A DNA stretch of 64,000 bases from Leptodontidium sp. MPI-SDFR-AT-0119 (GCA_020726505.1 JAHLEZ010000001.1:930001-994000); one strand, 5' to 3'. Counted from the stretch's first letter, positions 35,280-46,675 are shown. Notes: generated by a model from the sequence alone, not told the origin. Program-made: numbers and translations.

Positions 35280-37202
35280 ATGACGTTCAAAGTCATTATA
35301 ATCGGCGGCGGTCTGTCAGGGAGTCTTCTTGCCAACGGCCTCGTGAACAACAACGTCGAAGTAAAGCTGTACGAAAAAGATGCAGTTGACTCCAAGAGAG
35401 GCGGGTATCAAATCCGACTCGGCGAAGCTGCTATGAAGGGCTTCGAAGCCTGTCTGACAAGGGATCAAACCGCCAAGGTTATGTCTCAACTCGGGCAATC
35501 CGTCGGTGCAGCATCCAACTCCCCATCGATCTACACTTCCTCCTACCGCCTACTCCTCGATCTAACCAAATTACCATTCTACTCCAAATCCTCGGCTATC
35601 AACCGTGTGGTTCTCCGAGACACATTACTCGCACCAATTGTGGAGAAGGGACTCGTCAGATTTGGGATGTCATTCTCGCATTATGAAATTGTGAATGTGG
35701 TCGGCAAAGAGAAGGTCAAAGTGTACTTCGTGAATGGCGAGGAAGATCTGTGTGACGTATTGGTGGCCGCCGACGGGAGTGCTTCCAAGGTACGTCTATC
35801 TTACGGAAATCTAATTACTCATTGAGAACGAATGCCCGCTGAACATGGAAATCAGATCAACAAGCAACTAGGAGCCAATAATTTGGTTCAGATCACCAGC
35901 CACTGGTCCTTCCTCACCAAGACACCTGTTCCTGCTCACAAGATCAAAGATATCCCCATCCAGCTGCAAAAGGGGCCTATCATAGTACTGTCTAAAGGAG
36001 TTTCACTGTATTTCGCTCGTGCGTATTTCCCTCTCAGATGAGGATCATGACCAACTGCTGAACTTCTACAAGTCTACCTACCGCCTAAAGAATGGGGGGC
36101 TGCAACAGCGTCTAAGACAAAATCAAGTGTCGAGTACGACGAACAAGCTTCGTCAATCTACTGGGCTCTTGGCATTCCCGTTGAAGAAATTCTTTACAAG
36201 AACCCGCTCGAGATCCCTGATCGTCGACGGTTTTGTCTGGATTATATCAAGCATTGGGCTCCAGAGTTGTATGTGTACATTTCCATCTTTCCCCTATGAT
36301 AATTTCTTCTCATGCGCTTGACCGTTCCTCCATATCTGACACAGGTCTCACAAATAGCACGGAGATGCTCTCCGCTGGCTCAGAGGAAGAAGAAATTCAT
36401 CTAACTATGCTGCGTGCAAGTAAAGAACTGCCTAAGAGCTGGCGGGCAGAAGCCTCGAAGTCGGAACAGAAGACCCTGGTGAATGGAGTTGGATCTGATG
36501 GCGGAGTTCGAGGCGAAGGTAGAGGGCATCCCCGGGTTTGGTTGATTGGAGATGCCGTCCACGCTATGCAGCCATTTAGGTACGTGAGTTTTGAAGAACC
36601 ATGTCACTGCGATGTCTTCCTCCTCTGAGCCTACCTCACGATTTGGCTCCAACCCCTTGGATGCAGAAGACCATCATTTATCACCTCTATAATCTACCCT
36701 TCTCACAGTCTTTCAATCCCCCCCCCGCCTCCCTCACTGACGTCTCTCTGGCATAATGCTTACTCGTAAACAACACAGAGGCATGGGTGGCAATCAAGCT
36801 ATGCAGGACTGCCACGACATGCTCCCCGAATTGCTGCGTCTTGCGCAATCGAGGACCGGGACCGGACCCTCTACCAAGGATATTAGCACAGCATGCGAGC
36901 GCTACGAGAATGCCATGATGAAACGGGCTTTTAAGTGGGTGAAGAAGAGTGGCGGAGTGAGCACGCCGGTGAGTTCTTTTCCTTAGCTCATTGTACCTAC
37001 CTTCAACGTCATTGCCCGTTGGAAATAACCGGGCAAGCAACTATGCTCCTGCGTACAGGATGGAGGCTAAGTCAATTGACAGAATCTCGATTTCGACGGC
37101 GCCCTTGGATACGTGATACTTGTCCTAGGCAAGATAGTGATTCCGGTCGCGGCAGTATACTATACATTGTTGAGCCGGTTTGGCCGGGCGACAGAGGAAT
37201 AA
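35280..37202 (+). CDS. FAD-dependent aromatic hydroxylase (PHBH/UbiH fold), 466 aa
   Basis: Six exons, 35280-35789, 35856-36018, 36073-36268, 36358-36579, 36779-36968 and 37083-37202, close in phase. The ATG at 35280 opens directly into the FAD loop GGGLSG (residues 9-14). The DG motif occurs in VLVAADGSASK at the end of exon 1, and the second FAD-binding motif GDAVHAMQP near residue 354 is followed by the conserved RGMGGNQAM. This is the class A flavoprotein pattern of single-component hydroxylases acting on phenolic or polyketide substrates with NAD(P)H. The last exon is weakly hydrophobic (ALGYVILVLGKIVIP), possibly a membrane contact. Substrate is unknown. Confidence 0.9.
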
Positions 37203-37883
37203 GATAGGTGAGGCGGCGAGATGAAATAGGACAAAGTGAAGGATCCTATTGTACTGCGAAGATGGGGAAGTAAACTGAACATAAATATCAACCATCAGCC
37301 AGTTCGTGATTACGTGTGTAGTGCTACTTGCTCATCATCGATCACTTCTTTACTGAAGATGAGCCTTGTCACTTTTGCACTGCACTTCTCTCATATATTA
37401 ATGTCTGTCATCTTGTACGATATGGAGAACTTCGCTTATCACTTTTCCATATCAAACTTAACACTAAAATCACTTGTAGGTGGTCTCAAAATATCTCTTT
37501 CACTTTCCACTATCGCGAACATCCTCTATCCACGCAATCTTAAGTCGAGCTCTGGAGCAGTCAAGTCAGATCCAGCATATATACCGCACCAAGTGAAACA
37601 GTAAGACATTTGATTTCTCAAATACACACTTCAGCTGATTTGCTCTGCTGAAGACACCAAGTCAGCCAAAGGTAGGATACAATTTCGCGTGTTCCATATC
37701 CAGGACTCGCGATTTCGTATCCTTCTCAACCAAATCTGTCGCTGGCTTTGTGTTTACAAACCATGGTTTCAGAAGACTAGGTTTTAAGTATTATATCAGC
37801 ATTTACATCCTTGTGGGGGGGTTTTTTTATGCTACTAGGAGAGGCAATTGAGGACATGAGAATCAGGGGTACTGCAATGCAAC
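37203..37883. other. Intergenic between convergent cluster genes
   Basis: 681 bp with a short G/T homopolymer pair near 37815-37827 and no supported gene. Confidence 0.6.
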
Positions 37884-38962
37884 TCACCTCTCATCATGTA
37901 GACACCAGATAACTCTCGCTGGCTCACCTAACCACCTCAACACATCTCTAGCAAACTGCGCCGCTGACCCATCAAATGGCCGCCCGTTCAAATTGGCCCT
38001 TCCGGCAATGGCCATTATAACCGTATCAGGCTTCGGTTCCATAGCTCTCAACACACCTTCGTAACCGCCAAGGTGCGCCATCCAGAGCATGGCTTTTCCG
38101 TCCGCCAGGAAATTAAAGATCAATTGCCCGCCATCGCAATGGCTCATGCGATTCCTCTGCTGATCATCCACATATTCAGCGAAGGAGACGAGCTTAGGGT
38201 CTGCTCCCGAGGCAGGCAGATGCGAGCTCATGGCGAGTAGGCGATATTTCATCCCGTTCGTAATGTCCAGTGTGCAGGCGAACGGGCTCGCTGCTCCTCT
38301 CCATTCCTGGCTTGAGTCCTGGATCTCAGGCATAGATGCTGGGTTCCCGGCGAGGAGACAGTGCAGCGAGGGCCAAACGTGCACGGAGGCGGCTGCGTAG
38401 GAGAGATCGGGTTGGATAGGGAAGCCTGGGGGAACGGGTGCGAATTTGATTTGGCCTTCTTGGGCGAGAGTGCGGATATGGGACGGAAAGAGTGGGATCC
38501 GCTCGCCGCCAGTTACAGGCATTAGCTGTGAATCGGGGACGCCAGCGGAACGAAGGACATTGATCGCCTCGGGATTGGCGATAACGATGGCGCCTGTTTT
38601 CAAAGCGATACGGTCGGCTCCGGGGAGGCTGTAGGGAGTTTAGTTGACAATTCAGTGGATTTCATTTGGTGTTTGTTATATCAGGATGGACGCGGACATA
38701 CTGATCAAAATGAGCGTGGGAGATAAATATATAGTCAGCTTCATGGACATCATCTGTGCTCATGTATTTGGGCATGAGAGAGGGCCGGTCCAGCCAAGTG
38801 TCGAGGAAAATAGTGAGACCTTTACAGCACAATCGGTAGGTCGTGGCGCCTATTACTCAAAGTCAGTTCCGCTAGTCCAGTGTTCTTTGGCAGGGCAGCT
38901 CGGCAGCTGTAGAGTTATGGAAGTGGAACATAATTACCAAACCACTCAATCGTGCTGTCCAT
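37884..38962 (-). CDS. Metallo-beta-lactamase-fold hydrolase (UlaG-like), 305 aa
   Basis: Three exons, 38962-38938 (only 25 bp), 38849-38702 and 38628-37884, close in phase. Splicing restores the metal motif S-HAHFDH-LPGADRIA, H53-x-H55-x-D57-H58, across the second intron; without this splice the motif is incomplete, which supports the model. LTIFLDTWLDRPSLMPKYM precedes it, typical of the UlaG/lactonase branch, and a later SHLPASG and MSHCDGG supply candidate metal ligands. These enzymes hydrolyse lactones, esters or phosphodiesters. Its place beside a Baeyer-Villiger oxygenase makes a lactone or ester product the natural candidate substrate, an inference. Confidence 0.85.
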
Positions 38963-39461
38963 GTTGGAGAAAGAGATGAATTCGATATGTTACTTCTTAT
39001 GTGGAAGAGAGTTGAGAACAATGTAAGTGGAACTGAAATGATGATACTAAGGTACAGTACAATCTAAGATTACCTCTTATCTTCTATACTCAGAAGAGGG
39101 ATGAAGTCAAAAATAACAGGACTTCCAGCTACTCTCATTTCTGCCCCGGAGAGCCGGAGGCTACGAATCTCGAGTGAATGGGAGCTGGGGACTCCGAGCT
39201 GTGGGGTATGGGGAACCTGACTCAACACATTGAATATGCTGCCAGTTAGCGTCATAATTCGTGGCGGGGCCGAAAGTATCTAAGCGAGCCTCAGTAAGTA
39301 AACCCTGGCTCTAGAAACTTAGCATATACATTAACCATAAAAGCCATAGATCTAAATTGTTATTTAACAAGTCTTTAGTATCCGTTTTATAAGTCTTCGA
39401 GATATTGTAATTATATTAGGTGCGAATATGCAGTACTTTGTATCTAGATTTAGGGGCAAAG
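38963..39461. other. Intergenic left of the solo LTR
   Basis: 499 bp upstream of the hydrolase gene, with AT-rich parts near 39300-39420; no gene is supported. Confidence 0.6.
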
Positions 39462-39726
39462 TGTGATGGCCTGGATACTTGGGATTCAGGGGAGACACTA
39501 AGCATATAGGTCGAAGTCCTGAAAGAAGTAGAATGCCTATATACGAGGATCTAAAGCCAGGGAGAGAAGGTCCATCTTGGGGGCATACAAGGCTATTTAA
39601 TCCCAATTACTCTATAGGCTACAGTTGTAGCGTATAGGCAGCCGCTGTAGCCTCTAGGGGCGCTGGGCCCTGTCGAGGCGGCAGTCAGGTGACGATATAG
39701 GAATCGTCACATCCGACGCCGTAACA
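39462..39726. mobile_element. Solo LTR of a retrotransposon with 5-bp target duplication
   Basis: A 265-bp segment starts TGTGATGG and ends CCGTAACA, giving the short inverted ends TGT/ACA of retroviral-type LTRs. It is flanked by the direct repeat CAAAG at 39457-39461 and 39727-39731, the size expected for Ty3/Gypsy or Ty1/Copia integration. No internal gag/pol region or second LTR lies nearby, so it is a solo LTR left by recombination. Inside, an 8-bp inverted repeat (GTGACGAT / ATCGTCAC at 39689-39696 and 39703-39710) could form a hairpin. Family assignment is not possible without a search. Confidence 0.75.
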
Positions 39727-40181
39727 CAAAGTAACTAGATTATTCTTAGCCGATTTCTATTTACTGAACTACTACTCAAATAATAGAGTAGACTAGAATC
39801 CGAAAATGCTAAGCGTATCCGAATTCTGATCATAAAAAAAAGGATTGTATTTCGAGTGAAAGCTGGTTATTTCATTTAAGTTTAAAGGAGTTGGGTTTGG
39901 GTGTATTTCAGCTTAAATTTTAGGGGCCCGCCACAAATTACGGTACCAACTTATGTGCGGTCTTGTGGGGAGTCCGACGTCTGGCCACCCACAAGGGCGA
40001 GGACCCACTGAGCAACCCAGCAACCCAGAAACTCAGTTTCGCAAAGATCCTTTTTATCGTATTCATCAGATAGCGTTACTGAGAACGTACCAGTACTCCT
40101 TTCATTCTCTCTGCAAAGCACAACGGCTCACTCCGAGGTTTGATATTTCAAGCCGGATAATCGTCGCCTGCTGTTTTCAAC
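39727..40181. other. Intergenic right of the solo LTR
   Basis: 455 bp leading to the broken MFS gene; the last 150 bp look like a former promoter and leader. No gene is supported. Confidence 0.6.
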
Positions 40182-41823
40182 ATGGCGTCTGCTCAATCAT
40201 GGAACACCTGTACGGCGGGTGACCCAAAGGTATTTGCTGCTATTCCAACTTCCACTTGCAATAGTCTCTCACGATTGTAACGGTGTTCGCAGTTCTGGCC
40301 CTCTTCAATCCGATACATCATCCTCGCAAATATCTGCATGTACGTCTTCCTGGGTACAATGTTCACTGCTGGCCTTGCAACCGGATTTGAAGCGCTGGCC
40401 GGGGATTTTCACGTTCCATTTTCCCAGCTGACGGATGCTGTTTCCTACCCAGTCCTGGCCCTTGGTGTGGCCAGTATACTATGGATGCCGACGGCTATCT
40501 GCCTTGGGAAAAGACCCGTGCTTCTTGTGTCATGTGCCGTATTCCTGGCTTGCAATGTTTGGTGCATTAAAGCAACTTCATTGAATGTGTTAATTGCTGC
40601 GAGAGTTATAGGGGCCTTTGGTATGAGAACCTGACAAAGTACTGTTAAATGTATGAACACTAACGGTTGACGAAGGCGCCGGAAGTATCGAAGCTATTGG
40701 TCCAGCAATCATTGCAGGTAAATGCGAATTTGACCACCCACTATTCCGTCGCTCATATCAAAGTAGATCAGTTCATGGAACGGTACTTTGCATCTGCAAT
40801 GGCCATCTTTTCCTTGTCTCTGTCAGGAGGCTCTCAAATTGGGTCCATGATCGCCGGCTACCTTATCAGCAGCCGAGGATGGCGGTGGTTTTTCATCCTC
40901 ATCGCAATCCTCCTCGCCGTAAACCTGGTCCTCATGATCTTCTTCCTCCCCAAGACAAATTTCTGCCGTATCCTGTTCAACGCAGAGACTGCAGCGGAGG
41001 CTGATAAAGTGGCTGCTGAGATGGTTGAGAACAATGCTGAGAACAAGCAACAGGAACTGTCCACCGTTCGAGGCGAGGTTCAACCCGGTCAAGCGATATG
41101 TGCTGGATCCTGCTGGAATGACCTTGTGCAGTTCAAGAACCGCGATGTGGAAGACACTGAAATCATGGCTTGGCCGCGCCAATTATCCCTCCCATTCCGC
41201 TTCCTTCTCGTGCCGCACGCATTTTTCGCCGCAGTCTCATACGGGGTGTTGGGGGAATCGTAGTCATCTCGACGCTAAACCCGTCGTTCTTCGCCCCTCC
41301 ACCATACCTGTTCACTTCTGCAGGTCGCTCTTCTCCTGCGCAACATTCCTCGGTATCGTCATCGCATATCCGGTCGCTGGCCCCCTCACGGATCTGCTCC
41401 CCCGTGTGTTCATGAAACGAAACGACTACGTTCATCTTCCCGAGCACCGCATGCCTGCGCTCGTTATCCCGTTCTTAATTTGCCCACCCGGTCTGCTTCT
41501 CTACGCTTACACAGTCGATCAGCAAGGCTCTTACTACGTAGCCGCCGTAGGCGCGGCAATGGTTCTTGTACCTTTCGGTCGTGTTATCTGTGGTTGTAGA
41601 TGCTTATCCTCGAAGTGGTAGTGAAGCTTTGGTCCTGATCAATGCGGGAAAGGACTTAGTTGCTTTTGGTATGACAGTTAAGAGTAATAGCTGGCTTGTA
41701 AGTGAAGGTGTTGTGAAAATGTTCTGGGAAGTGGTTGCTCTCCAGTGGGCTGTGTTGATCTTCGGATTGCCTTTGTATTTTACGGGTCCTTGGCTCCACA
41801 AAAAGACGTTGTTCTTGGTTTAG
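40182..41823 (+). pseudogene. MFS transporter gene broken by frameshifts
   Basis: Exons 40182-40229, 40293-40620, 40676-40717 and from 40767 onward close in phase and encode the first half of a major facilitator: FWPSSIRYIILANICMYVFL, RVIGAFG, GWRWFFILIAILLAVN. From 41250 the protein continues only by changing frame: at the G-run 41251-41255 (SYGVLG to GIVVISTLNPSFF), near 41321-41330 (LFTSAG to LFSCATFLGIVIA) and near 41571-41580 (MVLVPFG to VVLSVVVDAYPRSG). The final frame ends normally at 41823 after KKTLFLV. The intervening sequence stays clearly transporter-like, so decay is recent, unless these are assembly errors. The intact gene would have been an exporter or importer for the adjacent pathway. 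Confidence 0.75.
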
Positions 41824-42653
41824 ATCTGATGGAATTCCTTTGCATGGGTATCGACCGCAAGATTTTGATAGTATGTTGGTTCAGATCCTGCTTCCATGGA
41901 ATTGCGTCTTGTAGTCTTGTATCTGTATCTAGATAGATATCTCATCGTTAATAAATGCCAAGGAAGGCAAATGACACGAAACATTGGGCCCAGCTTTGCT
42001 ACGCACGCATTTCTTTTCGGTCACTTGATATCACTTATCGCCAAGTGCTCTCGGTCTTCATGAGTGTATGTCATGATATTTAGTTTGCCTTTATCCGCAG
42101 GGCTGCCACAGTTTCATAGTCTCGCTTAATTTTGGCCAATCAGAGAGCTAGAATCACGACCAAATTCGTCAAGTTGGATCATAATCAGTGGAATTCTTTA
42201 AAACAAGGCCGATACACAGTAAAAAGGTCCACTGGATCATCGCGGTTGACATTATCTGGAACCCGGATTTCAGCGGGGTAATCTGGCAATTTCATAGGGA
42301 TATAGATATCCCCAGAGGCAGGCAGAGGAGGCACATTAGGGCGCAAGGTCCCTTTATCAGTGGACTCATACACAGTATCCTCATTATGATGGTAGTCAAA
42401 TCAGTGAAATTGAAATTAGGAGGTTTGTTTACATGTTAAACGTTACTTTTTCGGCGGAAAATCGTTATTCAGGTCCCAGGATCGATACGCGATATTGGAT
42501 ATAGTGGGTTAGCGGCCTTGGCCAACCCCGCATTCCAGTGTTTCAACTAGCGACCCAACGATCCTGCTCAACATGTTACTTCATCGTACTTATAATTTTT
42601 GCAACGCACCGCCTTGGTCTTTCGCAATACACTAGTCACTCTCAAGCCTAGAG
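41824..42653. other. Intergenic between MFS relic and regulator gene
   Basis: Contains a possible coding fragment at 42185-42400 (listed separately) and the promoter of the regulator gene. Nothing else is supported. Confidence 0.55.
42185..42400 (-). other. Orphan coding-like fragment
   Basis: A 72-codon minus-strand open stretch is bounded by TGA codons and has no ATG in a useful place. Its translation is protein-like, with Pro/Asp-rich sequence (NVPPLPASGDIYIPMKLPDY) ending VDLFTVYRPCFKEFH. It may be the C-terminal exon of a deleted gene of the cluster. I do not recognise the family. Confidence 0.3.
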
Positions 42654-45590
42654 ATGGATTCCTCACCACTGACTGGAATTGTTTGTAGACGAGACCAAGA
42701 CCAAGACCAAGACCAAGACCTGGAGCAGCAGACAAAATCGCTCCAGCGAAGGCTAGTCTGCAGCTATTGCCAGTCCCCCTTCAAACGGCGGGAGCATCTC
42801 CAACGACATTTGCACCGGCATCTAAAGCTGGAGCCTTTCGGATGTAGTGTTTGCCCGAAATCCTTTACCAGGAAGTAAGACACTTCCTTCCACATATCGA
42901 CAGGCCAATTGCCGCGGCTATCAAGATCATAGACTAATATGAATTGCCTCTAGAGATACCCTCAAGCGACATGTGGCTAGTCATGGACCGAAGGCGATAG
43001 AAGCCTATAATAGCTCCTTCGCCCAAAACCTAGGAAGGGGCGTGCTAGCTTGCATCCAATGTGCGAAAGCGAAGCAGAAATGCGACGGCAATTTATCTTG
43101 CGGGCGTTGTCAAAAGCGGGGAATCAGCTGCACCTATGCTGAATCTTCGAGGTTTCGGTCGATGGGTGGGAAGCACTTACCCACCAATCCAGTTCTTGCG
43201 CCTACACATTCTCCAAAAGAAGCAAGTGACCCGTATACTCAAAGCGTACAATCTACAGCACCCCTCTTGGAAAATACTGCTTCAGAATCAAACGCGGAGA
43301 TGAACGCTAGCCTGGATCCTGAAAATGACATCTCTCGGGAAAGGTCGGTTCACAATCTATTGGACGAGAGTAGCGCGAGTGTAATAACATCTCACACTCA
43401 CTCTGACTTTGTGGCTGGCGGAGGTTTTGCAGAACCCTTTACGGGTGCTTGCGACGAAACATTACCTTTCTTCGATGGCTCCTTCACTTTTGATAATGGA
43501 TTGGATTTCTCTATGCCCCCTTTCTGGATTGACGATTGCCTTGGCTTTGGTAGTGCTGGTGTAGGGCCAGGTTTTACCGCATCGGATTGGACGTTGCTGG
43601 ATCAAAATGCAAGTGGTGACGGTAGTAACAGCACACTCCAGCAGCATCCCGCTCTGTCAGATCACGAACCAACACCATTTCAATCACTTGAAGGCACTCA
43701 ACTGCTCAAACAGAAAGACTTCAAGGAAATTCTCAACAACACCAATTTCTGCTTTCCTGATTTGAAGCCCGAAGACGAAGATGCAATCATTTCCGAAGAC
43801 TTCAGTTGCACAGCTCAGATCTCGGACGAGAATTATCAGATGATTTTGAGAAGTTTCGAGAGCCTGCATCGGTGCACAGATCCAAATATGACTTGCTTTT
43901 TTCCAAGTCTGCACCTTCTAGACATCTTTGTGCAGCTATATTTCGAGTATTTCCACCCTCAAGTACCCCTCCTGCACATTGTGAACTTTTCTTCGCTTCC
44001 GACTTCATGGCTATTAATCACTGCAATGGCGGCAATCGGTTGTCGTTATTCTATGATCACCGGCTATCAGCAATATGTAGACTCTCTGGAGGAATTTGTC
44101 AGGAGAGTAATACTACACCATGTCCGTCACCCCTCTAAGCGAAAGTGTTGTAAGGTGAATGAACTAACCCCCAACAAGCAGCTGGAGGGTAGAGTTAATG
44201 ATAGTGATATATCTTTTCCTCAGAGTGTCTTGTTGCACAACTTCTGCATGATGTTTAAAGGCACAAAGGATGGATATACACGTTTTGGATACCAACGAAA
44301 TCTCCTAATTACGTTGTGCCGCCCCTTCATTGCCAGACATAAATCGGGCTCTCATATTTCTGGGGACAATCCTGAGAAAAGGCATGGAGGTGACTGGGGA
44401 GCATGGATTGAATGCGAGTCTCAACGCAGGCTCGTCTATTTCACATGGAGTAAGTGAAGTACCAAGGAGGACTATATTAACTGCAATATCTGAGCACTGA
44501 CTGACCGGAAACTTACAGTTCTGGAATGCCTCCAATGGGTATTTTCCGATATTCCACCTATTCTAACGATTACGGAGCTCCATCAAGAACTTCCATCATA
44601 TGAAAAAGTGTGGGGATGTTCGAATAGTCATGATTGGGGACTGGAAATTCATTCCGTACAAGGTAACTAGGCCCTATACCGCATATTGTGTATCAACTAA
44701 TGAGCATAGATGTGCCAACTTACAGTTTGAATAAACTATTTGCAGATGAACCAATAACAAATTCCATGGTTCAATGCTTGAGTGATCTCGGGCGATTCAC
44801 TGTCATGATCACAGCCTATGCGGAAGAGAGGCGATTACTTCACGCAAGCCGAAATTGGATATCCAAGCTAGCCATACAAGAAACTCTCCGACTCAGCGAC
44901 GACGATTACGGGGCGGACCCGCAGGACTTGATGTCCCGACGATTGCGATATCCACAGACACTGCTAGATGCAGAACACGTTCTGTTCATGCCTGTACCTA
45001 ATTCTACTCAAGGAAAACCAGCTCAGACTTATTTTCATGGACGGCTCTACCCCGTCCTTGCTATCTTACGCTGCGTGCCTCTTGGAACGCTACACACGTT
45101 CTCAGGATGGAAGGCTACAAAGGCAGATGCAACCCTTGCCGGCCAGGAGCTTTCTATATGGATCAACCAGGAGCACGTAAAGGCCCGGCAGAGTCTCAGA
45201 CACGCTGCACTCTTATTTGGGGACATCAGGAGCGGTACGTCGATGACTTTCTACGATCCTCTCTGCCTGCTCACCGCAACTCTCTTCATTTGGACTTACG
45301 CACAACTTGCGGAATGGCCCAGTTTACCTTCTTCTAGTGAGACACAGCCAATAAGACTAGATCAGCAATTAGATGAATCGACTGTCCGTCTGTGGGAGAG
45401 CCATGGCCAGCACCGCCATGTCCATATCACCGGGATTGGCCTGTTGGCGCGACCAAATAGTGCAGCAAGGACGTTGAAGGAGGCGACGAGGATTTTGATG
45501 GGACGGAGAGCGTGGTCAAGACTTAATTATGGGATTGCACAGGCCTTTAGTCAATTGATTGATGGGAAGTCGCCGTCTATAGACGTTTGA
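42654..45590 (+). CDS. Transcription factor with two C2H2 fingers and a Zn2Cys6 cluster, 913 aa
   Basis: Four exons, 42654-42874, 42954-44449, 44519-44662 and 44710-45590, close in phase. After a DQDQDQDQ microsatellite tract come two C2H2 fingers, C36-x2-C39 ... H and C64-type CSVCPKSFTRKDTLKRH, the second split by intron 1, then a Zn(II)2Cys6 cluster at residues 107-133 with spacing C-x2-C-x6-C-x5-C-x2-C-x6-C. The remainder holds an acidic middle and a fungal-specific transcription factor region (VPLLHIVNFSSLPTSWLLIT and later). Such triple-zinc regulators often sit in oxidative gene clusters. It lies next to the oxygenase/hydrolase/transporter set and is the likely local regulator, an inference from position. 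Confidence 0.93.
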
Positions 45591-46058
45591 GTGGGTGGCT
45601 GGTAGCCGCGGCGTTATTGTAGAGGCAGTAGTTACATTGCAGTAGTTCCCGGGGTAAACAGCCATAACCTGCAGTTCCTTCTACGTGTAAACCGACCCTT
45701 CTCCGACACTGAGCTTCCTTCCCCCCAGACCTCTCGCAAATCACTGACAAAACTCCAAGGATGTCGGCCAGCTCTCTTCCACCCCATTTCAAGAACGGCC
45801 TCCCCGCTGTGCTGCTGGCGCAGCGCTGGGTTTCGACATTCGATAGCTGGTGTATCATTTCGTCGATGTTTCGGAGTCGGAGACTGACGCTGCAAGGACG
45901 TAAGAACGTCCGCTGCTACTTCATTTAACCAGAATTCCCGCACAAAAGAGTGTATTTGATGGACTTGGCAGCATTTGCGGTAAATTAGCTGTAGGGCATC
46001 GTAATGAGTGAGAAGTCGTGTGGATTTCTTGAAATGTTATAGAGTTGTTTTGGAAATG

Positions 46059-46347
46059 CGATTGTGTGGATCTCGTAAGTTGTGGAGGGTAGCTAGGCAG
46101 CTAGGTAGCAGCTCGAATATGTGGATTCCGTAAAACGAAGAGGAAGTTTCGGCAGCTCGGTCGAATATCTCTCGGAAGCTGTGGAGAGTACTTGTATCGG
46201 CTCGATTGTGTGGCTCTCGTAAGCTGTAGAGAGTAGTGGTAAAGTGTGGTCGTAGTAGCTCGATCGTACGAATCTCGTAGCTTGTGGAGAGTAGTTGTGG
46301 CAGTTCGAATGTGTGGATTTCGTGCAACGCAAAGGGTGTTTTTGGCA
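46059..46347. repeat. Degenerate 45-bp minisatellite, about six copies
   Basis: Successive units begin GCTCGA/GTTCGA at about 46059, 46111, 46155, 46200, 46258, 46303 and 46348, each followed by a TGTGGATCTCGTAAGCTG-like core and GTGGAGAGTAGT. Spacing is 44-45 bp in most units (one of 52 and one of 58). On the minus strand this reads as imperfect 15-residue repeats of the type ELPx7-8EIxTI. Confidence 0.8.
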
Positions 46348-46658
46348 GCTCGATCGTCTCGTGGTGAAAGTGTAGATGCTGGCAGGATGTGAGACGCTGG
46401 ATCCTCAGTCGCAGAAGATGATGCAGAAGTGTAGAGGCCCGAGAATGATTTGATCGAAAGAGAGCAACCGTGATGCTTTGGCCGTTGACTGCATATCGTC
46501 GAGGTCTCTGAACAACGGCCACCAAAGTAACTCTCGAACTCCACACGAATCATGATATCCATCTCTCTACACCACAGCACACCCGGCAGCCTGAAAGAAT
46601 CGGTGGGTTTTCCGATGGCCCCAAGGACTTTTCCCTCGAAGCCACCATTTTTTCTGGT

Positions 46659-46675
46659 GGGGGGGGGGGGGGGGG
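46659..46675. repeat. 17-bp poly-G tract
   Basis: A run of 17 G follows a T/G-rich segment upstream of the small gene at 46807. It is length-unstable and a potential quadruplex or polymerase stall site. Confidence 0.9.

Noticed and set aside
36019..36072. A 20-base intron (GTGCGT to CTCAG) in the FAD hydroxylase
   Set aside because: Too short for a spliceosomal intron; the acceptor at 36071-36072 gives a 54-bp intron, the right phase and the expected family sequence.
39462..39711. An alternative LTR end at TCACA (39707-39711), which pairs with TGTGA at the left end
   Set aside because: The flanks do not give a target duplication, whereas ending at 39726 gives a perfect CAAAG duplication.
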